A stretch of 11,543 nucleotides of DNA from FEN-1322 sp041663425. Lineage in GTDB: Bacteria; Omnitrophota; Gorgyraeia; 2-01-FULL-45-10. The first letter of the stretch is position 1; every line of letters begins with the position of its first letter. This document shows, one piece after another, positions 1 through 5,669 of the stretch. Below the pieces are notes generated by a model. It did no database searches. It was not told the origin of the DNA and worked only from the letters and a program-made list of their open reading frames with translations. The DNA is taken from NCBI GenBank assembly GCA_041663425.1, contig JBAYMS010000048.1, forward strand, positions 1 through 11,543, in the 5' to 3' direction. Made by a program: the position numbers and the translations under genes.

Positions 1-261
1 GTTCCGACCGAGAAGTTCATCGAGGCGATCAGGAAAGGCGGGGTGGACATTCTGGCCATGTCGTCGCTCCTTACGACATCGATGAATTCTATGAGAGACA
101 CTATTAAGGCGCTGAAAGACGCAGGTCTTCGCGACAAGGTCAAGATAATGGTGGGCGGGGCGCCGGTGACTAAAGAATTTGCTGATGCGATAGAAGCAGA
201 TTGTTACGCGAAAGACGCAGCGATCGCTGTCGATAAGGCCAAAGAACTACTTAAAAGGTGA
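1..261 (+). CDS. Corrinoid (B12-binding) methyl-transfer protein, 3' end only
   Basis: This is the last 86 codons of an open frame that begins before the window; the stop is TGA at 259-261. The visible part resembles the C-terminal half of the cobalamin-binding domain found in MtaC/MtbC/MttC-type corrinoid proteins. These carry a methyl group between a substrate-specific methyltransferase and a corrinoid:acceptor methyltransferase in the cytoplasm of anaerobes. Family-like segments are DILAMSSLLTTSM, then KIMVGGAPVTKEFADAI, then the YAKDA stretch and a C-terminal helix rich in Ala and Lys. The cobalt-ligating DxHxxG motif would lie upstream and cannot be checked. Where relatives usually read GADGYA, this protein has EADCYA, a Gly-to-Cys change at 202-204. 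The accD start follows after 6 bases, so the two are probably co-transcribed. The substrate (methanol, methylamine, methoxy compound) cannot be told from this fragment. Confidence 0.85.
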   Translation, partial: VPTEKFIEAIRKGGVDILAMSSLLTTSMNSMRDTIKALKDAGLRDKVKIMVGGAPVTKEFADAIEADCYAKDAAIAVDKAKELLKR

Positions 262-267
262 TGAGAT

Positions 268-1110
268 ATGCCGCTTTTTCCGAGAAAACCTAAATATACG
301 ATCGTAAAGATAGCAAAGAAACGGGACATCCCCGAAGATCTCTGGACGAGATGCGATGACTGCAACGAGCTTATATACAATAAGAAGCTAGATGAGAATA
401 TGCGCGTATGTCCGAAATGTAATTTCCACTTTTCGGTAGGTGCCAGAGAAAGGGTCGCCCTTCTTCTGGATGAAGGCAGTTTTAAAGAGATGGACCCTGA
501 CATGGAATCTATGGATCCGCTTACGTTTGCGGGGCCTAAGACATATAAAGAGAAGATAAAAAAAGATCAGGAGCTTACAAAATTAAAAGACGCCGTAATC
601 ACTGGTGAAGGCACTATGAACGGAACTCAGGTTGTATTGGGAGTGACTGATTCCAGATTTATTATGGGATCGATGGGTTCGGTGGTGGGAGAGAAACTGA
701 CCAGGGCCATAGAATATGCCACAAAGAAACGTCTGCCTGTTATAATTGTATCAGGTTCGGGCGGTGGTGCGAGAATGTATGAAGGCCTTTATTCTCTTAT
801 GCAGATGGCGAAGACCTCAGCGGCTTTATGCAGGCACGACAGGGCCGGCTGTGTATTTATATCTATCCTTACCAACCCGACCATGGCAGGCATTATGGCA
901 AGTTTCGCTTCGCTCGGAGATATGATAATAGCAGAGCCTAAAGCGCTGATAGGCTTTACGGGGCCGCGTGTAATTGAACAGACCATAAGGCAGAAGCTTC
1001 CGCCGGGTTTCCAGAAGTCGGAGTTCCTGCTGAATCACGGCCTTATAGATATGATAGTTGCCAGAAAGAACATGAAGGAGACTCTCTCAAAGCTTTTGTC
1101 TTATTTTTAG
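268..1110 (+). CDS. accD: Acetyl-CoA carboxylase, carboxyltransferase subunit beta
   Basis: AccD pairs with AccA to move the carboxyl group from carboxybiotin-BCCP to acetyl-CoA, giving malonyl-CoA, the first committed step of fatty acid synthesis in the cytoplasm. The 280-residue length is normal. An N-terminal four-cysteine zinc ribbon is visible (Cys29, Cys32, Cys48, Cys51), followed by the crotonase-fold core with GGGARMYEG, SLMQMAKTSAAL, and GPRVIEQTIRQKLPPGFQ. The start is supported by AAGGTGA at 255-261, six bases before ATG. Two differences from the E. coli-type protein are visible: an extra Gly in SGSGGGARM (usually SASGGARM), and TNPTMAG in place of TDPTMGG, so Ala207-Gly208 replaces the Gly-Gly pair associated with an oxyanion hole. 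The reading frame and C-terminus are otherwise intact, so it is probably functional. accA is not in the window. Confidence 0.96.
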   Translation: MPLFPRKPKYTIVKIAKKRDIPEDLWTRCDDCNELIYNKKLDENMRVCPKCNFHFSVGARERVALLLDEGSFKEMDPDMESMDPLTFAGPKTYKEKIKKDQELTKLKDAVITGEGTMNGTQVVLGVTDSRFIMGSMGSVVGEKLTRAIEYATKKRLPVIIVSGSGGGARMYEGLYSLMQMAKTSAALCRHDRAGCVFISILTNPTMAGIMASFASLGDMIIAEPKALIGFTGPRVIEQTIRQKLPPGFQKSEFLLNHGLIDMIVARKNMKETLSKLLSYF

Positions 1111-1157
1111 GATTTAAGTTGCGCATTGCTGTTATTATGTTAAACTGATAACTATAT

Positions 1158-2261
1158 ATGGCACAAGTAAGCTTAAATAATGTTTCGAAGTTTTTCCCCG
1201 GAAATGTCCAGGCGATCCGCGATATAAATCTTGGAATTGAAAATAAAGAATTTGTTGTCTTAGTAGGTCCCTCAGGTTGCGGTAAATCCACCACTTTAAG
1301 GATAATAGCAGGGCTTGAAGAAGCATCTTCAGGCGATGTCTATATCGGCGATCAGCGAGTCAATGACGTTCCGCCCAAAGACAGAAATATTGCTATGGTA
1401 TTCCAGAATTACGCGCTATATCCCCACATGACCGCTTACGAAAATATGGCATTCGGGCTTCGCCTGCGTAAATATCCAAAAACCGAAATAGAGTCCAGGG
1501 TTAAGGATGCGGCGACTATACTAGGCATAGAGAAGCTTCTTCACAGAAAGCCGAGAGAATTGTCGGGCGGGCAGAGACAGCGTGTAGCTGTAGGCCGCGC
1601 GATCGTCAGGAAGCCTCTGGTCTTCTTGTTCGACGAACCGCTTTCAAATCTGGACGCGAAAATGCGTGTCCAGATGAGGACTGAAATAAAGAAAGTCCAT
1701 ATAAGGCTTCAGACGACTATGATATACGTAACGCACGATCAGACTGAGGCTCTTACGATGGGCGACAGGATCGTTGTGATGAAAGACGGTATTATTCATC
1801 AGATAGCCGATCCGATCAGGCTTTACGATAAACCCATAAATAAATTTGTAGCAGGATTTATCGGCAGCCCGCCGATGAATTTTATCAAAGGGATGCTGAT
1901 AAAGCAGAACGGGAAATTTTATTTTAATGAAGGAAGATTCAAAGTCAGGGTGGTCGACTCTATGATGAAAGCGATAGAGACGTATGTCGATAAAGAAGTT
2001 ATATTCGGCATAAGGCCCGAAGACATATATGACAAGTTGTTCGTTTCGGAAGCTCCTCCTGACAATACTATAAAAGCAACCTGTGAACTTATTGAGCCGA
2101 TGGGCTCGGAGGCGTATTTGTATCTTAACACCGGTAAAAATCCGCTGGTTGCCAAGGTGGGCGGCCATAATAAGCCGACGCTGAATCAGGACATGGATCT
2201 TGTCTTCGATATGTCGAAGATACACTTTTTTGATAAAGACACAGAGAATACGATAGTCTAA
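1158..2261 (+). CDS. Sugar ABC transporter ATP-binding protein (MsmX/UgpC/MalK type)
   Basis: This 367-residue ATPase would energise a CUT1-type carbohydrate or glycerol-3-phosphate importer on the inner face of the cytoplasmic membrane. All nucleotide-binding motifs are present: Walker A GPSGCGKST (37-45), Q-loop Gln83, signature LSGGQ (135-139), Walker B VFLFDE (155-160), D-loop SNLD, and switch His193 in THDQ. The C-terminal part from about residue 240 is the MalK-like OB-fold (TOBE) region, with the FGIRPEDI segment typical of the UgpC/MsmK group. No permease or binding protein lies beside it, so it is either a shared ATPase serving several permeases, as known for MsmX, or its partners are elsewhere. 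No clear Shine-Dalgarno sequence precedes the ATG (bases before it read TGATAACTATAT), unlike most genes here. The substrate cannot be assigned. Confidence 0.93.
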   Translation: MAQVSLNNVSKFFPGNVQAIRDINLGIENKEFVVLVGPSGCGKSTTLRIIAGLEEASSGDVYIGDQRVNDVPPKDRNIAMVFQNYALYPHMTAYENMAFGLRLRKYPKTEIESRVKDAATILGIEKLLHRKPRELSGGQRQRVAVGRAIVRKPLVFLFDEPLSNLDAKMRVQMRTEIKKVHIRLQTTMIYVTHDQTEALTMGDRIVVMKDGIIHQIADPIRLYDKPINKFVAGFIGSPPMNFIKGMLIKQNGKFYFNEGRFKVRVVDSMMKAIETYVDKEVIFGIRPEDIYDKLFVSEAPPDNTIKATCELIEPMGSEAYLYLNTGKNPLVAKVGGHNKPTLNQDMDLVFDMSKIHFFDKDTENTIV

Positions 2262-2275
2262 CCTTTAGGCTTAGG

Positions 2276-3703
2276 ATGTTTCATTCCTTAAAGAGAACAG
2301 CGCTTGGCATTATTTCCGTAATTTCTTTCTGCCTTTCCACATTTTTCTTCTATAAACTTCCTCATGGACATGAAGTTCCGGCGATATTTTATGTAAATCT
2401 GGCCGATGCTATTATGTTTTCCTACAATATTGCGATATTTTTTGCATGGGTCAGCTTTGGGGTTACCGTAGGCGCCGGGTTCACTATTGTTTCGGTTGTT
2501 TTAGTATTCCTCTTAAATATCAGGATCGGACTCCCCGGCAACTCTGTTTTTGCACTGCTATTTCTACTTACCGCGCTATTCGGATTTTTATATTGCCGTG
2601 CCAGGAGCAAACTGAACAGTGCATATCATCTGAAGACGGAAAAAATGTTCGAAGATATAAATGTGATATCAAACGACATAGAGGAAAAGAGAAAGAGCGT
2701 TTTTTCAGTGGAGGAGAAGCTGAAGAAATACGCAGTCCTGAAAGACGTTATAGATTCATTCAGCACGCAGCTTCTGATTGACGATACGAAGAAGGTCATA
2801 ATGGACAAGGCTGCGGCGACTATCGGGAAGCCCGGAAGGATACTTCTATTCCTCGTTGATACCGATAAACAGGAGTTAATGCTGTCGGCCTCGCAGGGAG
2901 CTGAACGTGTGGCGGCAAAGAAGGGGGATCTTTTTGACAGATGGGTTCTCAAGAACAGGAAGTCTCTCATAGTGGAAGATATCGTTACCGACTTCCGTTT
3001 TTCTACTGACAATCACAGTGATCTGAAAAAGATATTCAGGTCGCTTATAGAAACGCCGCTTATGAGCGGCGACAAGGTTACCGGGATACTCAGGATGGAC
3101 AACGCCCGCGAATTTGTGTATACGCAGGACGACCTCAGGCTCCTGGATATCATAGCGGACCTGGGTGCTATATCTATAGAAAATGCTATCCTGTATGGCA
3201 GGACGCAGGAGCTTGCGATAAAAGATTCGATGACCGGGCTTAACGTGCGCAGGTATTTTCTTGAGCGTCTTCAGGCAGAAGTGAGGCGTACCGCTATGAG
3301 GAAAGCTCAGATGTCGATAATAATGCTCGACATAGATTATTTCAAAAAATATAACGACCAGTTCGGACATGCCGCCGGCGATATCATACTGAAACATACC
3401 GCAAAAACAATCATTTCCATGATCAAAGAGGGCGATATCGCAGCCAGATACGGCGGGGAAGAGATAGTGATAATGCTTTGCGGCAGAAATAAAAAGGAAG
3501 CGGTCCTCGAAGCCGAGGAGATCAGGAATACCATCAAGAACAGTCCTGTTACGTTCAGAAGGCATACCGTAAATGTTACCGTCTCAATCGGAGTCGCAAG
3601 TTATCCTGAGGATGCTTCGCCTGCCGAAGGGCTTATAAGAATAGCGGACGAACGTTTGTATAAAGCAAAAGCTCAGGGGAGGGATAGAGTTTGCTCAGCT
3701 TAA
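2276..3703 (+). CDS. Membrane GAF-GGDEF protein, predicted diguanylate cyclase (first of a tandem pair)
   Basis: The 475-residue protein has about four hydrophobic segments between residues 9 and 107, a charged helical or coiled-coil linker (about 115-150), a GAF-like sensor domain (about 150-305), and a GGDEF domain (about 315-475). GGDEF enzymes make cyclic di-GMP from two GTP. The catalytic half has the opening DSMTGL (Asp317), DIDYFKKYND with the metal and guanine-contact residues, FGHAAGD, and the signature RYGGEEI (GGEEI at 393-397). The signature normally ends in Phe. The inhibitory I-site, usually RxxD five residues before the signature, reads KEGD (384-387), so product inhibition may be weakened. 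The ATG follows weak AGG motifs at 2267-2275, 14 bases after the ATPase stop. The signal sensed by the GAF domain is unknown. Activity is probable because the acidic metal-binding residues are kept. Confidence 0.9.
   Translation: MFHSLKRTALGIISVISFCLSTFFFYKLPHGHEVPAIFYVNLADAIMFSYNIAIFFAWVSFGVTVGAGFTIVSVVLVFLLNIRIGLPGNSVFALLFLLTALFGFLYCRARSKLNSAYHLKTEKMFEDINVISNDIEEKRKSVFSVEEKLKKYAVLKDVIDSFSTQLLIDDTKKVIMDKAAATIGKPGRILLFLVDTDKQELMLSASQGAERVAAKKGDLFDRWVLKNRKSLIVEDIVTDFRFSTDNHSDLKKIFRSLIETPLMSGDKVTGILRMDNAREFVYTQDDLRLLDIIADLGAISIENAILYGRTQELAIKDSMTGLNVRRYFLERLQAEVRRTAMRKAQMSIIMLDIDYFKKYNDQFGHAAGDIILKHTAKTIISMIKEGDIAARYGGEEIVIMLCGRNKKEAVLEAEEIRNTIKNSPVTFRRHTVNVTVSIGVASYPEDASPAEGLIRIADERLYKAKAQGRDRVCSA
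3675..3683 (+). promoter_or_regulatory. Strong ribosome binding site setting a TTG start
   Basis: AGGGGAGGG lies within the last codons of the first GGDEF gene and ends seven bases before TTG at 3691. It supports TTG, rather than the in-frame ATG at 3730, as the start of the second GGDEF gene. Starting at 3730 would cut off the beginning of the first membrane segment. Confidence 0.75.
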
Positions 3704-5004
3704 AGATCTTATACGCTATCTTTCTCGCTATAATGCCGCTGTCGTATTTTTATTTATCCTATAAGTCCGTTTACTCGGTAGCTATTATTATAATGCCTAT
3801 GATCATTTTCGTTTGTGGCATAGATCCGGCTAATGCTTTTTTGTCCATCGTGATATTTGCTATTTTTCAGTCCGGTGCGATAGCTTCCAGAAATATTCTT
3901 AAAGAGGAACGCCGGGAGCTTACATACGAGCTGGGTGAGGATGAAAGTAAAAAGAACTATCTGCTCGAGGAATTTAAAAAAATCGAAACGGAAGAGCGCG
4001 ATATAAAAGAAGACGAGCTAATGATAGTGAATTTGTTTGAGATCACCAGAAAGATGTCCGAGAACCTTAAGTTTATCGATATCTTCAATGTGTTCAGCAC
4101 TTTTTTGAAAGGCAACTTCTCTTTCCGCAAGTGCGATCTTCTTGTGCTGAATTGGGAAGACGTAAAGATTCCGAGGCTGGAGAGGGTTTACAGCGTATGG
4201 CAGGAAGTGCGCGAAGGCGCGCCTAAACAGATGGCGAATTACGACAAGCTAATAAAAGTTTTTATAAATAATCCGCAGAAGATACACGCATCAAAAAAAT
4301 CAGGGGAAAAAGTTCTTGAGGAGATGGGCGTAGAAGATCCGGACGTAAATACGTTTACAGCGATCCCGCTGCTTAATGAAAATGCGCTTGCGGCTATATT
4401 GACGGTTGAGAACCTTCCAACGGAAGAGCTTGAGAAGTTCCTGATATTGTCGATGCAGTTCGCTCTTGAGATAAAGAAGGTCTTGTTATATGAGATGGTA
4501 GAGAAGATGGCTATTACTGATTCTCTGACCGGATTATATCTGCGCAGATATTTTTATGAAAGGCTGGATGAGGAGCTGCAGCGGTCGAGAAGATATAAAT
4601 TTGAGTTTGCGTTCCTTATGGTAGATATAGATGACTTTAAAAAATCGAATGATACTTATGGCCATCTTGTCGGCGATGTTATCCTGAAGGAGCTCAGCAG
4701 GATACTGAAAGAAGGCGTACGTGAGATAGACCTTGTTTCAAGATACGGGGGGGAAGAATTTGCCATAGTCTTGCCTGAGACCAATTGTGAAGGCGCTATG
4801 CTGGTTGCGGAGAGGCTGAGGAAGAGGATTGCGGAGCATCTGTTTAAAGCATATGATGAAACACTCAGGATAACTGTAAGTATAGGCGTTTCCGTGTATC
4901 CGGTAGACTCGGCCGAGGTTGACAGTCTTATTGAAAAGGCTGATGTTGCTATGTATAGTGCAAAAAAAATGGGCAAAAATGTTGTATGTAAATACAAAGC
5001 GTAG
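3691..5004 (+). CDS. Membrane GAF-like GGDEF protein, predicted diguanylate cyclase (second of a tandem pair)
   Basis: The 437-residue protein starts at TTG and overlaps the end of the preceding cyclase gene by 13 bases, so translation is probably coupled. Hydrophobic segments at about 3-68 suggest two or three membrane passes. A strongly charged coiled-coil-like stretch (about 70-110, rich in Glu and Lys) leads to a divergent GAF-like region (about 115-265) and a GGDEF domain (about 275-437). The catalytic domain is canonical: DSLTGL, MVDIDDFKKSND, YGHLVGD, and RYGGEEF with GGEEF at 353-357. The I-site is intact as REID (344-347), five residues before the signature, so feedback inhibition by c-di-GMP is expected. 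It shares DS(L/M)TGL and RRYF with its upstream neighbour, pointing to an old duplication. The GAF assignment rests on position and general pattern and is weaker than in the first protein. Confidence 0.9.
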   Translation: MLSLKILYAIFLAIMPLSYFYLSYKSVYSVAIIIMPMIIFVCGIDPANAFLSIVIFAIFQSGAIASRNILKEERRELTYELGEDESKKNYLLEEFKKIETEERDIKEDELMIVNLFEITRKMSENLKFIDIFNVFSTFLKGNFSFRKCDLLVLNWEDVKIPRLERVYSVWQEVREGAPKQMANYDKLIKVFINNPQKIHASKKSGEKVLEEMGVEDPDVNTFTAIPLLNENALAAILTVENLPTEELEKFLILSMQFALEIKKVLLYEMVEKMAITDSLTGLYLRRYFYERLDEELQRSRRYKFEFAFLMVDIDDFKKSNDTYGHLVGDVILKELSRILKEGVREIDLVSRYGGEEFAIVLPETNCEGAMLVAERLRKRIAEHLFKAYDETLRITVSIGVSVYPVDSAEVDSLIEKADVAMYSAKKMGKNVVCKYKA

Positions 5005-5010
5005 TATAAT
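4982..5010 (+). promoter_or_regulatory. Candidate sigma70-type promoter for the transaldolase gene
   Basis: TTGTAT (4982-4987) and a perfect TATAAT (5005-5010) are separated by 17 bases. The promoter would overlap the last codons and stop of the second cyclase gene. A start of transcription about seven bases after the -10 falls near 5017, only about two bases before the ATG at 5019, which would give a nearly leaderless mRNA. No Shine-Dalgarno sequence is seen before that ATG. Chance occurrence in AT-rich sequence is possible. Confidence 0.4.
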
Positions 5011-5018
5011 GAGCTCCT

Positions 5019-5669
5019 ATGAAATTATTTATTGATACCGCAAATATAAATGAGATACGCGAAGCTAACGCCATAGGAATAATAGACGGTGTTACCACAA
5101 ATCCTTCCCTGATCGCCAGAGAAGGGCGCGATTTCATCGCTGTAGTAAAAGAGATATGCTCTATAGTTGACGGGCCGATCTCGGCCGAGGTCATAAGCGT
5201 GAAATGCGATGACATGGTAAAGGAAGCCGCTCCGCTTGCGAAGATACACAAAAATATTGTAATAAAAATACCGCTAATAGCCGAGGGCCTGAAAGCGGCG
5301 AAAATATTATCCAAAGAAGGTATAAAAACCAACCTCACGCTTTGTTTTTCTCCTACCCAGGCTTTGTTGGCCGCTAAGGCAGGCGCTACATACGTCAGTC
5401 CGTTTATCGGAAGGCTTGATGATATAAGCCTGACCGGCATGGATCTCATCAGGGATATAAAGACAATATATAACAATTATTCTTTTAAGACACAAATCAT
5501 AGTCGCAAGCGTCAGGAACCCACTCCATGTTCTTGATGCTGCCAAGGTAGGAGCGGATATCGCAACTGTACCTTACGGCACCCTGATGGCACTTATAAAA
5601 CACCCTCTTACTGATATAGGTTTAAATAAATTTTTGGAGGATTACAAGAAAATGCCATCCAAAAAATGA
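5019..5669 (+). CDS. tal: Transaldolase, small TalC/MipB type
   Basis: At 216 residues this belongs to the small class I aldolase family that includes TalC transaldolases and fructose-6-phosphate aldolase (FSA). It would move a dihydroxyacetone unit between sugar phosphates in the non-oxidative pentose phosphate pathway, in the cytoplasm. The Schiff-base lysine is Lys83 in VIKIP, matching Lys85 of E. coli FSA. Other family segments are FIDTANINEIREA, GVTTNPSL, NLTLCFSPTQALLAAKAGA, and YVSPFIGRLDD. Glu57 (FSA has Gln59) and Phe129 (FSA has Tyr131) are the residues expected of a transaldolase, so that activity is preferred over F6P aldolase. The stop overlaps the lptD start (ATGA), so the two are translationally coupled. 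No Shine-Dalgarno sequence precedes the ATG, and a promoter-like sequence lies immediately upstream. Confidence 0.93.
   Translation: MKLFIDTANINEIREANAIGIIDGVTTNPSLIAREGRDFIAVVKEICSIVDGPISAEVISVKCDDMVKEAAPLAKIHKNIVIKIPLIAEGLKAAKILSKEGIKTNLTLCFSPTQALLAAKAGATYVSPFIGRLDDISLTGMDLIRDIKTIYNNYSFKTQIIVASVRNPLHVLDAAKVGADIATVPYGTLMALIKHPLTDIGLNKFLEDYKKMPSKK

Noticed and set aside
1119..1146. Promoter before the ABC ATPase (TTGCGC-N16-TAAACT)
   Set aside because: The -35 matches only three of six consensus bases and the -10 only four; too weak to annotate.
1644..2225. Minus-strand open frame of 193 codons
   Set aside because: It lies wholly inside the ABC ATPase gene, has no recognisable motif, and reads as the antisense of a conserved protein.
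2264..2275. TTAGG-like direct repeat before the first cyclase gene
   Set aside because: Two copies of TTAGG in a short gap are best explained by chance and weak ribosome-binding function.
2876..3565. Minus-strand open frame of 229 codons
   Set aside because: It is antisense to the conserved GAF-GGDEF coding region and shows no family features.
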